From Halobacillus naozhouensis (lineage in GTDB: Bacteria > Bacillota > Bacilli > Bacillales > Halobacillaceae), in the NCBI RefSeq assembly GCF_029714185.1, contig NZ_CP121671.1, positions 1,364,001 to 1,428,000 on the forward strand: 64,000 nucleotides of DNA, in the 5' to 3' direction. Shown piece after piece: positions 16,660-25,383 of this stretch. The first letter of the stretch is position 1; each line of letters starts with the position of its first letter. Under the pieces are notes generated by a model, which ran no database searches, was not told the origin of the DNA, and was given only the letters and a program-made list of their open reading frames with translations. The position numbers and the translations under genes are program-made.

Positions 16660-16706
16660 GATACTAACCCGATCGCTCTGGTAGACACGAAAGAGGGAGT
16701 TCGACT

Positions 16707-16745
16707 AAAAAATTCCTGCATGCTATTTGCGTGCAGGAATTTTTT
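16707..16745 (+). terminator. yisL terminator
   Basis: 14-base arms (16707-16720, 16732-16745), with A6 on one side and T6 on the other. Confidence 0.85.
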
Positions 16746-16781
16746 ATGGAAAAAGGGGTTTTTAATAGGAAAAGCAACAAC

Positions 16782-16810
16782 TACCCGTTATTTGGGGGGA
16801 CGGGTAATTA
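16782..16810. repeat. Small hairpin upstream of asnO
   Basis: TACCCGT / ACGGGTA arms around a G-rich loop, 120-150 bases before asnO. It could be a weak second terminator or part of the asnO leader. Confidence 0.4.
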
Positions 16811-16826
16811 TTATTCTTGCTAACAA

Positions 16827-16841
16827 TGATAATCATTCTCA
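16827..16841. promoter_or_regulatory. Fur-box-like 7-1-7 palindrome upstream of asnO
   Basis: TGATAAT-C-ATTCTCA, one mismatch from the 7-1-7 consensus TGATAATNATTATCA. It ends 89 bases before the asnO start. Fur is the iron-responsive repressor in Bacillaceae. asnO is not a known Fur target, so this is a candidate site only. Confidence 0.5.
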
Positions 16842-16930
16842 ACAAATTAGTCAAGCATTTTTCGTCACAACTTTCCACTTCATCATATATTGCTATATGG
16901 TGCTTTTTTTGTGGAAAGGATGGTGGTTGG

Positions 16931-18775
16931 ATGTGTGGAATTGTAGGGTGGATTGATTTTCACTCAAAAGAAGGGTACAAAAGAGAAACGATTAATAAGA
17001 TGGCGGAAACCCTTGCTCACCGCGGTCCGGATGAGCATCAAAACTGGGTGAAAGGTCCGGCTGCGTTTGGGCACAGGCGCCTCGTTGTAGTCGATCCCGC
17101 CGGAGGAACACAACCCATGGTTCGTAAAGCGAATGATGAAGAATATGTGTTGATTTATAACGGTGAATTGTATAATACAGATGAAGTAAGAGACAGGTTA
17201 AAGGCTAAAGGCTGGGGGTTCCAATCACACTCAGACACTGAGGTTGTACTCGTAAGCTATATGGAGTGGGGCAGTCAGTGTGTGGAGCAACTAAATGGAA
17301 TCTTTGCGTTTAGCATATGGGAGTCGAAGAAGTCGAGGCTGTTTATAGCCAGAGACCGTCTTGGAGTAAAACCGCTGTTCTTTAGTGAGCACCAGGGCGG
17401 ACTCCTGTTTGGTTCAGAAATAAAAGCCATTTTGGCTCACCCTTCGATAGAAACCAGTATTTCAGCAGAAGGGATACATGAAATTCTGGCTTTAGGTCCG
17501 TCTCGCACGCCGGGCCATGGCATTTTTGACCATATTCATGAACTGCGCCCGGGCCATCGTGCGATTTTCGAACAGGGCCAATTGACAATCAATCGCTACT
17601 GGGATGTAAAAAGTGAAGAGCATACTGATTCATGGCAGGAGACAGTTGAGCGTGTTCGGGAGTTGTTCACCGATTCGGTAGAACGACAGCTTGTCAGTGA
17701 TGTGAAACTTGGGACGTTTCTGTCTGGTGGTGTGGATTCAAGTGCCATTACGGCTATTGCTGCGGATCATTATCAAAAAAATAACAAGGGGCCATTGCAG
17801 ACGTATTCGATTGATTATGAGGAGCAGGAGAAGTTTTTCGAAAAAAATGCCTTTCAGCCAGACCAGGATAGTGAATATATTAAACTGATTAGTGATCAAA
17901 ACAAAACTCATCATATGACGATGGAGGCAAGTGTGGAAGACCTCATTACAAAGCTTTCAAAGGCTGTGGAACTTCGAGATCTGCCTGGTATGGCTGATGT
18001 AGATTCTTCGTTGCTTTGGTTTTGCGAGGAAACTAAAAATCAGGTTACTGTAGCTCTCTCGGGGGAGTGTGCAGATGAAATTTTCGGCGGTTATCCGTGG
18101 TTCTATCGGAAAGAGGACCGCGATCGGAAAGGGTTCCCGTGGATTCGTTCCCTAGATGAGCGAAACCAGCTCGTTCGTCATGATTTAAAACAGGACATTC
18201 AGCTAGAACAGTACATGATGAGACGTTACCAAGAAACGGTTGATGAAGCCCCGCTGCTTGAGGGAGAAAGTGCGATCGATGCGAAACAAAGGCAGTTATT
18301 TTATTTAAATATGAACTGGTTTATGCAAACATTACTGGAGCGGAAGGACCGCATGAGTATGGGGGCAAGCCTTGAGGTTCGTGTTCCATTTAGTGATCAT
18401 CGGCTTGTGGAATACGCCTACAATATTCCGTGGAAGATGAAACATCATGGTGATTTGGAAAAAGGACTGCTGCGAGAGGCCTTGCGAGGAATTTTGCCAG
18501 ATAAAGTATTGTTTAGAAAGAAAAATCCTTATCCAAAAACGTTCCATCCTCAATATACTGCCGGTGTGAAGAAGTGGATGAAGGAGATTATTGCTGACAC
18601 CCAATCTCCGCTGTTTGATCTCTTCGACCGCAATGAAATCATGCAGCTGAATGATTCAGGGGGAACGTCGCTCAATACGCCGTGGTTCGGCCAGCTGATG
18701 GCGGGACCGCAATTGATCGCTTATTTATGTCAGATTAACCATTGGCTGAAAACCTATCAGATTAGTATAAAATAG
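16931..18775 (+). CDS. asnO: Asparagine synthase (glutamine-hydrolysing), AsnO type
   Basis: 614 residues from the ATG at 16931, fixed by the mandatory N-terminal nucleophile Cys2 in 'MCGIVGWIDF'; the length is the same as B. subtilis AsnO (YisO). N-terminal class II glutamine amidotransferase domain ('HRGPDEH', 'YNGELYNTDEVR', 'HSDTEVVL'), then a synthetase domain with the PPi loop 'FLSGGVDSSAIT' (about 261-272). It converts aspartate, ATP and glutamine to asparagine. In B. subtilis asnO is used during sporulation. A Fur-like box lies upstream. Confidence 0.95.
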   Translation: MCGIVGWIDFHSKEGYKRETINKMAETLAHRGPDEHQNWVKGPAAFGHRRLVVVDPAGGTQPMVRKANDEEYVLIYNGELYNTDEVRDRLKAKGWGFQSHSDTEVVLVSYMEWGSQCVEQLNGIFAFSIWESKKSRLFIARDRLGVKPLFFSEHQGGLLFGSEIKAILAHPSIETSISAEGIHEILALGPSRTPGHGIFDHIHELRPGHRAIFEQGQLTINRYWDVKSEEHTDSWQETVERVRELFTDSVERQLVSDVKLGTFLSGGVDSSAITAIAADHYQKNNKGPLQTYSIDYEEQEKFFEKNAFQPDQDSEYIKLISDQNKTHHMTMEASVEDLITKLSKAVELRDLPGMADVDSSLLWFCEETKNQVTVALSGECADEIFGGYPWFYRKEDRDRKGFPWIRSLDERNQLVRHDLKQDIQLEQYMMRRYQETVDEAPLLEGESAIDAKQRQLFYLNMNWFMQTLLERKDRMSMGASLEVRVPFSDHRLVEYAYNIPWKMKHHGDLEKGLLREALRGILPDKVLFRKKNPYPKTFHPQYTAGVKKWMKEIIADTQSPLFDLFDRNEIMQLNDSGGTSLNTPWFGQLMAGPQLIAYLCQINHWLKTYQISIK

Positions 18776-18978
18776 AATCCATTTCATAATCGCTCTTTTT
18801 AAACCGCCTAGAAATGGTACAATATAAGGTTCTTTTCCGAAAAGGTTCAAAATGAATTCTTATCCAGCATATTTTAGTTTCGGTTTTTAAAGAAGTTTGA
18901 TCATTTTCTAGCAGTGTTGCTCCACAATCGCTCCCGTTTATTGAATTTGAGTTATGTTCCGTCGTTTTTAATAGGAGA

Positions 18979-19047
18979 ATGGGGGTGGGGGAACCACTCG
19001 CTTTCCACGGGGAAGACGGCAAGCCTTCTCGGCCTCCCACCCCCCAT
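18979..19047. repeat. GC-rich hairpin, likely remnant of a Bacillaceae interspersed repeat
   Basis: ATGGGGGTGGGG (18979-18990) pairs with CCCACCCCCCAT (19036-19047) around an inner GAAG/CTTC stem. The embedded 'cgctttccacggggaag' text resembles dispersed non-coding repeats of this family. The copy looks degenerate. Confidence 0.45.
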
Positions 19048-19438
19048 TTCGATAATGAAATTAACGGAACCATCTTAATGAAAATAGGAGTTATATAAGT
19101 CTAGAGAATAGGTGCTTCAACGGATCCCCTATGTAGTCCTGTTCTACTCCTAATCAGGTATTCATTATATAAAAAAATCGGAGGCGGTGTCTTTGCGATA
19201 GTCATTTGAATAATTGTCCAAATGGAAGGGTCATTTTGAGATGATTTCGAAAAAACATATGGCAAGGGGAGAGGGCCCCACTTCCCCTTCTCCACTCAAA
19301 CATCTCGAAATCGAGTCTTCCGCAAACTGCTCCTTAACCTAATAAAAGTGATTTCAAATTTCCTACTTGACTGGACTTTTAGGAGGTACTTCCTTTTTTT
19401 CGGGTTGAATCCCTTGGGGACAAGGGGCTTAAAATATG

Positions 19439-19496
19439 AAATTTCTCCATAGTAAAATCCGCACAAATGCGTGCGGATTTTACTATGGAGAAATTT
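19439..19496. repeat. Perfect 58-base palindrome (26-base arms, 6-base loop)
   Basis: Arms 19439-19464 and 19471-19496 are exact reverse complements, starting and ending in AAATTT. It sits 70 bases upstream of the GH13-like gene. There is no T tract after it, so a simple terminator is unlikely. Confidence 0.85.
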
Positions 19497-19565
19497 GACG
19501 GGGGAGAGGCAAAAGGATACGCTTAGAGGCGGATATTATTTTATTAAAAAGATGGGGGAACGGCG

Positions 19566-21086
19566 ATGAGAAAACTAACAACGATTCTCATAATCATCCC
19601 GTTTCTTCTTTTGGGCGCGCTTACGACAGAGGCCGTTGAAAAAGAAGAGCGAACATGGCAGGGGGAAAGCGTCTATCATATTATGGTAGATCGATTTATG
19701 AACGGTAGTAACAGCAATGACCACAACGTTGATCCAAAAGACCCGAAAGCCTATCATGGCGGGGATTTGCAAGGGATTATAGAGAAGCTTGATTATATTA
19801 AAAAAATGGGCTTTACGACAATTTCCCTCTCCCCGATTATGGCGAATCAGCCAGGTGGTTTTCATGGCCACTGGGTAGAAGATTTTACCTCGGTTGAGGA
19901 GCATTTCGGTACATTAGCGGATGCCAAGCGGCTGGTAGAAGAAGTACATAAGCGTGACATGAAGATTCTGTTTGAGTTCATTGTCAATTACACAGGTCAG
20001 CAGCACCCGTGGCTGAATGAGCAGCAAAAGGCAGACTGGTTTCAAGATGAATCACCACAGGAACAGGAGGGGGAAGGCTGGAAGTCAGGGCTGCCTGATT
20101 TGAACACAGCGAACCCGGAAGTTAAACAATATTTATTTGAGGCTGCTGAATTTTGGATTACAGAGACAGGAGTAGATGGATTTTGGTTAGACAGTGCGGG
20201 AGAGGTTTCTAAAGAATTTTGGTCGGATTTTTCTCAACATGTGAAGACGGTTGACGAGGATTTCTTCTTACTAGGAGAAGTTCAAAGTGGTGACATTCAA
20301 ACGATCGCTAGTAATCAATCCACAGGGCTCGATGCTTTTATGAGTGTTCCATTCTCCCAATCAGCATCCGAAACCTTCAAACAGGCGGGACAGCCATTGA
20401 ATGAATTGTACTCCGTTTGGGAGCAAAGCAAACAGCAGGAAAACGCTCCAAAACTGATGGTGAACGTCCTTGATCATGCTAGTAGTGAACGGTTTACTAG
20501 GATGGCCGTTGAAGCTGGTCATAATCCAATCACACGCTGGAAGTTGGGGTTAACCTATCTGTTTACCTCTCCGGGAATTCCTTCCGTGTTGTATGGTTCA
20601 GAAATTCCTCTTGATGGCGGAGAACCGCCAGCTAATTTAGGTATGATGAATTTTAAAGTGCAGAATGAGGAGCTTAACCGTTATCTTGAAAAGTTGAATT
20701 CGATTCGAAAAGAATTTCCAGCGATCACCAAAGGGGACTTTGTTGAGCTCTACAATAAGGATGGATTAGCTGTATTCAAGCGAACATATGAGGATCAAAC
20801 GATGGTGATTGCAATTAACAACTCGACAAAAACAAGAGTCGCCAATCTGACCAATCTTCCTGGGGATATGCAAATGCGGGGACTAATGCTCGATGGCCTT
20901 GTCCGCCCATCTGATCAAGGAGTCTACAAGCTTGGTATGGATCGTGAAACGGCAGATATCTTTGTGATTGAACCAGACCAGGGACTGAATTGGGCATTTA
21001 TAAGTTTTGCGGGAGGAATTTTCCTGCTGTTTGTTGCCGGGGTCATTGTCGTTAGTGTGAAGAACAGGCAGAGCGATAAATCGTAA
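19566..21086 (+). CDS. Membrane-anchored GH13 alpha-amylase-like protein with altered catalytic motifs
   Basis: 506 residues: signal peptide (about 1-22), GH13 barrel, beta-rich C domain, and a C-terminal membrane anchor (about 475-500) with a short basic tail, so it should face outward. The nucleophile D209 ('GFWLDSAGE') and acid/base E238 ('LLGEVQS') are retained. The invariant Arg two before the nucleophile is W207, region I has 'IVNYTG' where NH is expected, and region IV reads 'VLDHASSERF' (301-310) where NHD is expected, so the third Asp and its His appear lost. It may be a binding or regulatory protein, or have unusual activity. The codons are intact over the full length. Confidence 0.85.
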   Translation: MRKLTTILIIIPFLLLGALTTEAVEKEERTWQGESVYHIMVDRFMNGSNSNDHNVDPKDPKAYHGGDLQGIIEKLDYIKKMGFTTISLSPIMANQPGGFHGHWVEDFTSVEEHFGTLADAKRLVEEVHKRDMKILFEFIVNYTGQQHPWLNEQQKADWFQDESPQEQEGEGWKSGLPDLNTANPEVKQYLFEAAEFWITETGVDGFWLDSAGEVSKEFWSDFSQHVKTVDEDFFLLGEVQSGDIQTIASNQSTGLDAFMSVPFSQSASETFKQAGQPLNELYSVWEQSKQQENAPKLMVNVLDHASSERFTRMAVEAGHNPITRWKLGLTYLFTSPGIPSVLYGSEIPLDGGEPPANLGMMNFKVQNEELNRYLEKLNSIRKEFPAITKGDFVELYNKDGLAVFKRTYEDQTMVIAINNSTKTRVANLTNLPGDMQMRGLMLDGLVRPSDQGVYKLGMDRETADIFVIEPDQGLNWAFISFAGGIFLLFVAGVIVVSVKNRQSDKS

Positions 21087-21140
21087 GCGTACAGATTTTG
21101 CAAAAAATTACTGGAACACAATCAAACCGATCTGGATGAG

Positions 21141-21184
21141 AAAAAGAAGCATTGGCTAACACATGTTGGCCGATGCTTCTTTTT
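21141..21184. terminator. Bidirectional terminator between GH13-like gene and DegV gene
   Basis: 12-base outer arms (21141-21152 and 21173-21184) with A5/T5 flanks and an inner GGC/GCC pairing, between convergent genes. Confidence 0.85.
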
Positions 21185-21188
21185 GTTC

Positions 21189-22049
21189 CTATTTAGGTGG
21201 GGCGTTTAGGAAGAACAAGGCAATTGTTCCCGGACCGGCATGGGCACCAATCACGGCACCGATCATATCAATTTCCACATGACTGGCCCCGCATTCAGAT
21301 TTGATTAAGTCAGCTAGTTTTTCAGCGGTTTCAAGGTCGTCACCGTGACTGATGGCAATCCGCTGCTGCTCCAAATGCTGGCCTCTCTCCTGCATGACTT
21401 CAACCATTCGTTTCAATACTTTTTTGGAGCCGCGGATCCTTTCTAAGGGAACGAGTTTCCCGTCCTCCACGTGCAGGAGAGGTTTAATTTTTAATAGACT
21501 GCCGACAAAGGCGGCTGTTTTGCTCACGCGGCCTCCACGGTATAAGTATTCGAGGTCATCGACTGTGAAAATATGTTCCATATGTTCGATATAGTAACGG
21601 CTGAGTTCCATAACTTCATTGAAAGATCCGCCATTCTCAGCTAATTCAGCGGCTCTGATGGCAATGAGACCGTAGCCTAAAGAGGCAGCTTTTGTATCGA
21701 TGACTTCAAACTGGGAATCGGGATACTCTTCTTTAATTTCCTGTTCAATCATCTTAGCCGTTTGGTAGGTGCCTGAAAGTTCTGAAGAGAGGGCGTAATA
21801 AATAAAAGGCTGACGGTTCTCAACATAGTTGAGGAAGGTGTCCCGAAATAGTTTTGGCGAAACTTGTGAAGTCTTCGGTGCTTCCCCCTCCTTCATAAGT
21901 TTATAAACCTCTTTAGGGGTGATCGTTTGTCCGTCCTGATATTCCTGGTCACCAATGGTTACTCCAAGCGGAACTCGATCCAGATTATATTTATGTAGCG
22001 TTTCTTGTGATAGGTCACTGGCTGAGTCACATAGGATTTGAATACTCAT
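21189..22049 (-). CDS. DegV family fatty-acid-binding protein (YitS-like)
   Basis: 286 residues from the ATG at 22049 (AGGTGA upstream). It starts 'MSIQILCDSASDLSQETL', contains 'KTSQVSPKLFRDTF' and 'YALSSELSGTYQTAKM', and ends with 'IGAVIGAHAGPGTIALFFL', the DegV pattern. DegV/FakB proteins bind a fatty acid and present it to a kinase (FakA) for phosphorylation. B. subtilis YitS is the positional counterpart next to yitT. Confidence 0.92.
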   Translation of the reverse strand: MSIQILCDSASDLSQETLHKYNLDRVPLGVTIGDQEYQDGQTITPKEVYKLMKEGEAPKTSQVSPKLFRDTFLNYVENRQPFIYYALSSELSGTYQTAKMIEQEIKEEYPDSQFEVIDTKAASLGYGLIAIRAAELAENGGSFNEVMELSRYYIEHMEHIFTVDDLEYLYRGGRVSKTAAFVGSLLKIKPLLHVEDGKLVPLERIRGSKKVLKRMVEVMQERGQHLEQQRIAISHGDDLETAEKLADLIKSECGASHVEIDMIGAVIGAHAGPGTIALFFLNAPPK

Positions 22050-22236
22050 GGTTATCACCTGCATTCTTTTAAATTTGTTACGTTAAGTTTAGAGTGAAGA
22101 GACTGGTTAGTCAAAGCATATTCGAAAAGATGGGATTATTGTCGTTCTTTTATGGGAATCCATAAATAAAGGCTTGATTTTAGCTCATCCCGGTGGTAAA
22201 AAAGAATAGTGTTATATGAATGGCAAGGAGGTTGCT

Positions 22237-23088
22237 ATGTTTTCATTTGAATTTAGACGAATCATAATTGTTATTTTTGGGGCAGTACTTAATGCGATTT
22301 CATTGAACTTCTTTCTAATAGAAGCAAATGTGTATGCAAGTGGGTTTACTGGGGTAGCCCAGTTAATGACGAGTATACTGCAAGACTTTTTTAATGTATC
22401 GGTTGCCAGTACTGGTCTTATTTTATTTATTCTTAACATACCTGTTGCGATTCTAGGCTGGTTTAAGGTTGGGAAAGGGTTTACGGTCTACAGTGTCATC
22501 TCTGTAGCCTTTACAACTCTTTTTCTTGAACTTATCCCAGTGATGCAGCTGTCAGAAGATATCATCCTGAATGCTGTATTTGGCGGTGTAATCGGTGGTG
22601 TTGGTGTTGGGATCACTCTGAAATGGGGTGCTTCTACTGGCGGCCTCGATATTATTGCGATGATTTTATCGCGTATGAAAGACCGCCCAATCGGAATTTA
22701 CTTCCTGATCATTAACAGTGTGATTATTGCGGTAGCCGGTATTTTGTACTTACCGGAAAATGCTTTATATACTCTTCTGACACTCTATGTCACAACACGA
22801 GTCATTGATGCGGTCCATACTCGTCACGAGAAGCTGACAGCAATGATTATTACGAGCAAAGCAGCAGATTTAGAAAGAGCTATTCATGCTAAAATGGTAA
22901 GAGGGATCACGACACTACCTGCAAAAGGGGCATTTACCCAGCAGGACAAGAATATGCTTGTAATGGTTATTACAAGGTATGAGTTGTATGATTTGCAGCA
23001 CATTATTACAGAGGAAGATCCTCAGGCCTTTACTAATATTGTGCAGACGACCGGCATATTTGGCTTTTTCAGAAGAGATGACAAATAA
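22237..23088 (+). CDS. yitT: YitT family membrane protein (DUF161/DUF2179)
   Basis: 283 residues from the ATG at 22237 behind AAGGAGG; an earlier in-frame ATG at 22216 overlaps that site. Five to six N-terminal membrane segments ('NFFLIEANVYASGFTGVAQL', 'LKWGASTGGLDIIAMIL') are followed by a C-terminal soluble DUF2179 domain ('RGITTLPAKGAFTQQDKNMLVMVITRYEL'). Transport function unproven. It lies in the yitS-yitT-ipi order seen in B. subtilis. Confidence 0.92.
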   Translation: MFSFEFRRIIIVIFGAVLNAISLNFFLIEANVYASGFTGVAQLMTSILQDFFNVSVASTGLILFILNIPVAILGWFKVGKGFTVYSVISVAFTTLFLELIPVMQLSEDIILNAVFGGVIGGVGVGITLKWGASTGGLDIIAMILSRMKDRPIGIYFLIINSVIIAVAGILYLPENALYTLLTLYVTTRVIDAVHTRHEKLTAMIITSKAADLERAIHAKMVRGITTLPAKGAFTQQDKNMLVMVITRYELYDLQHIITEEDPQAFTNIVQTTGIFGFFRRDDK

Positions 23089-23118
23089 CTGCAGGGGAAT
23101 TACCAAAAGGATGTGATG

Positions 23119-24039
23119 ATGCTGAAGAAGCTGTCGCCTATCATGATAGGACTTATGATCATATTATTAGTGGCATGTTCAGAATCAAATTCGGATTCAA
23201 CTTCAGGTGGGGATGAGGAAGTGAACAAGAAGGATCAACCCGTTGGAAATGAGGCTCCTCAGTACAATGTGATGCCTTTCATTGAACAACTTGCGTTTGA
23301 TGCCAGCGTAAAAGCGGATGAGAATCAAGTTAATGTCCAATTCTCATTAACGAATGGAGCGGAAGAAGCAGTGATTCTCGGGTTTAAATCCAGCCAACTG
23401 TACGAAATCACCATAGTAAACGAGGCAGGGGAAAAGGTCTATAAATATTCTGAGGGTCAAATGTTTGCTCAAAGCCTGACGACGAAGGAGCTGCAGCCTG
23501 GTGATAAGCTTAAGGCTGAGGAGCTTGTGAAGAAGGAATTGCCTGACGGCCAATATGAAGCGAGGATGACATTTTTAGTGGCCACGATTAATGATCAGCC
23601 TCTTGAATCCCGTCCCTTTCAAATTACAAAACCTTTTGCGATAGGTGAAGAGGTTGAATCAAATCCTGACACTGGATCGGGTAAGAAAGCAGCGGATGAT
23701 AATTCAGCCGATGCTGGAGTAAGTCTTGATGTGGTCGGTGAGGTTTTTCGTAACTTTACGTTAACGGGTGAAAATGGTCAGTATGAAGTAACTGGAGAAG
23801 CCAGTGTTCGTAAAGGGAAGTTTTATTATAGTGTAGATGACGGGCATAATGTGCTAATTGACAGCAAGGCCGTTAAAGTAGAAAAGGCAGCTCCTGAATG
23901 GGCTGAGTTTACGATCCAATTGGACATTCCTAAAGATAAGCTTCCTGAACAAGGTGCTCTCGTGATGACGATTTATCAATTGGACGAAAATGGCCAGCCT
24001 GTTAACCTGAATTATGTTCCTTTAGAAAATTTCGGTTAG
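23119..24039 (+). CDS. Lipoprotein with BsuPI-like and Gmad2 immunoglobulin-like domains
   Basis: 306 residues. A lipobox 'LLVAC' near residue 20 marks a lipoprotein; a Ser/Asp/Lys-rich linker follows. Residues about 65-175 resemble the BsuPI intracellular-proteinase-inhibitor fold ('VNVQFSLTNGAEEAVILGFKSSQLYEI'), and about 200-306 the Gmad2 fold ('NFTLTGENGQYEVTGEASVRKGKF...IYQLDENGQP'). B. subtilis ipi at the same locus is cytoplasmic and smaller; here the domain has an export signal and an added domain. The ATG at 23119 has AAAAGG 8 bases upstream; 23116 is an alternative. Confidence 0.85.
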   Translation: MLKKLSPIMIGLMIILLVACSESNSDSTSGGDEEVNKKDQPVGNEAPQYNVMPFIEQLAFDASVKADENQVNVQFSLTNGAEEAVILGFKSSQLYEITIVNEAGEKVYKYSEGQMFAQSLTTKELQPGDKLKAEELVKKELPDGQYEARMTFLVATINDQPLESRPFQITKPFAIGEEVESNPDTGSGKKAADDNSADAGVSLDVVGEVFRNFTLTGENGQYEVTGEASVRKGKFYYSVDDGHNVLIDSKAVKVEKAAPEWAEFTIQLDIPKDKLPEQGALVMTIYQLDENGQPVNLNYVPLENFG

Positions 24040-24050
24040 AAAGGTAAAGA

Positions 24051-24095
24051 AAAAGGCTGAGATGTCGGATGTGGAATCCAACGTTTCAGCCTTTT
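24051..24095. terminator. Bidirectional terminator between lipoprotein gene and Nfu_N gene
   Basis: 10-base outer arms (24051-24060, 24086-24095) with an inner GGAT/ATCC stem and A4/T4 flanks, between convergent genes. Confidence 0.8.
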
Positions 24096-24099
24096 GTCA

Positions 24100-24363
24100 T
24101 TAATAACCTTTTTCTGTAAGCAGTCCTTCTACTTTAGGTGTCAGAGCTTCCCAGTCTGCATCAGGTAATTTATTTACCGTAATGAAGTTCTGAAAGCCAA
24201 ATACATTATCGACACCCTCAAGTGCCATTAATTCATTCATTACATCATGATCGCTGGTTTGTCCAGGCATTACAGATACACTGCCGTCTCCTTTGAAAAT
24301 AAGAGAATCAGTTGTGAATTTGCGTGCGTTCGGGTTCGGTGTTTCTTCAACTTTGATAGCCAT
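24100..24363 (-). CDS. Stand-alone NifU-like N-terminal (Nfu_N) domain protein
   Basis: 87 residues, 'VEETPNPNARKFTTDSLIF' and 'VFGFQNFITVNKLPDADWEAL', the Nfu_N pattern. The domain occurs at the N-terminus of Fe-S scaffold proteins and of the CvfC virulence factor; here it is alone, without the CxxC cluster-binding domain. It probably has a protein-interaction role in Fe-S assembly (inference). AGGAGGG is upstream. Confidence 0.88.
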   Translation of the reverse strand: MAIKVEETPNPNARKFTTDSLIFKGDGSVSVMPGQTSDHDVMNELMALEGVDNVFGFQNFITVNKLPDADWEALTPKVEGLLTEKGY

Positions 24364-24496
24364 AAAAAAGTCCCTCCTCTACTACTTGTCTCACCTATTT
24401 TAGCAGAAAAAGCTCCTGCACAAAACTGACAGCATAACGTTTGCATTAATTATTGTCCTTTATGGTACAATGATATCACTTTAAGGGAGGGGTTAA

Positions 24497-25324
24497 ATGG
24501 AGAATAAATTGATAGATGTGCTTCAACCCATCAAGGATAATGATTTTATATTGCCTGAGGGGAAGAGCCTGCAAGAACTTACAACTCTGATGCTTCAAAG
24601 GATTGGCGTTGTTCATCCTGTTCTCCGTGATGATTTGATACACCAGATTATTACGGCCTTCATTGAACGTGGCCATTATAACAATGAACAGGTAAAGAAC
24701 ATTCTACAATCCGTTTTAAATAAAAATTATTTATTTTATCGAATAGGAACCTCAAAGAAGGAAGAGGACGCTGTCTTTAAGAGAAGTTTCTCCGTTTTGC
24801 TCATTCCGCCGATAATGAAAAGGCACCGTGAACAGCCCTTTCTAAAGGAAGAAGAGATACACAGGGTATGGGATAACTTAAAAAAATATATGCAGCAGGA
24901 ATCGGACCATAGAGGATATGTTCCTGGTAAAGGTTGGGCCCACGCGATGGCTCACGCTGCTGATGCCCTTGAGAGTGTGGCTGCCTGTGATGAAATTACA
25001 TCGGAGGAAGTTAAACAGATGCTTCCGATCATTCGAACACAATTTTTAATTGATCAGCCTTATTTATTTGATGAAGAGGAACGTATGGTTACGGCGATTT
25101 TAACGATGTTTAAAAAAATCGAACGTCAGGAACGTCTGGAATGGGTTGAAACGCTGCTCTATATTCGCGAGAGCTGGGATAACCCAAATGAAGATATTAT
25201 TATTAATAACTGTAAACATTTATTACGTGCTCTCTACTTCAGAGTTCTTGAAGGGGATTACAGTCAGCTGCGCCATGTCGTAGAGAATCTGCTCCGTGAA
25301 TTACGGAAGCAGGAGGCCTACTAA
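24497..25324 (+). CDS. DUF2785 domain-containing protein
   Basis: 275 residues, helical and soluble, no signal. Recognisable DUF2785 core 'DHRGYVPGKGWAHAMAHAADAL' (about 135-156). Function unknown. Single gene with AGGGAGGGG upstream and a strong terminator after it. A possible TTGCAT/TACAAT promoter lies at 24441-24471. Confidence 0.87.
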   Translation: MENKLIDVLQPIKDNDFILPEGKSLQELTTLMLQRIGVVHPVLRDDLIHQIITAFIERGHYNNEQVKNILQSVLNKNYLFYRIGTSKKEEDAVFKRSFSVLLIPPIMKRHREQPFLKEEEIHRVWDNLKKYMQQESDHRGYVPGKGWAHAMAHAADALESVAACDEITSEEVKQMLPIIRTQFLIDQPYLFDEEERMVTAILTMFKKIERQERLEWVETLLYIRESWDNPNEDIIINNCKHLLRALYFRVLEGDYSQLRHVVENLLRELRKQEAY

Positions 25325-25343
25325 TTAACTGAATTTGAAAAAA

Positions 25344-25372
25344 GGACCAGACCCGGTAAAAGGGTCTGGTCC
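25344..25372. terminator. Terminator between DUF2785 and DUF3813 genes
   Basis: 11-base perfect arms (25344-25354 and 25362-25372), between convergent genes. Confidence 0.8.
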
Positions 25373-25383
25373 TATTTGAATCG

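Larger units (their letters stand above)
18776..19565. other. 790-base non-coding stretch with repeat-like and hairpin structures
   Basis: No supported gene: minus-strand open frames here lack ribosome-binding sites and have compositions typical of repeat shadows. The segment 18880-19050 contains 'cgctttccacgggg' style sequence that resembles interspersed repeats I remember in many Bacillaceae genomes. It holds a G/C hairpin (18979-19047) and ends with a perfect 58-base palindrome (19439-19496). asnO has no clear terminator directly after its stop. Confidence 0.6.

Noticed and set aside
16817..16930. N-terminal extension of asnO by 38 codons
   Set aside because: The enzyme needs its Cys directly after the initiator Met, so the start must be 16931; the extension also covers the Fur-like box.
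18762..19073. 103-codon minus-strand frame after asnO
   Set aside because: No start signal; the translation looks like a shadow of an interspersed repeat.
19101..19295. 64-codon minus-strand frame in the asnO-GH13 gap
   Set aside because: No ribosome-binding site, repeat-like composition, and no family resemblance.
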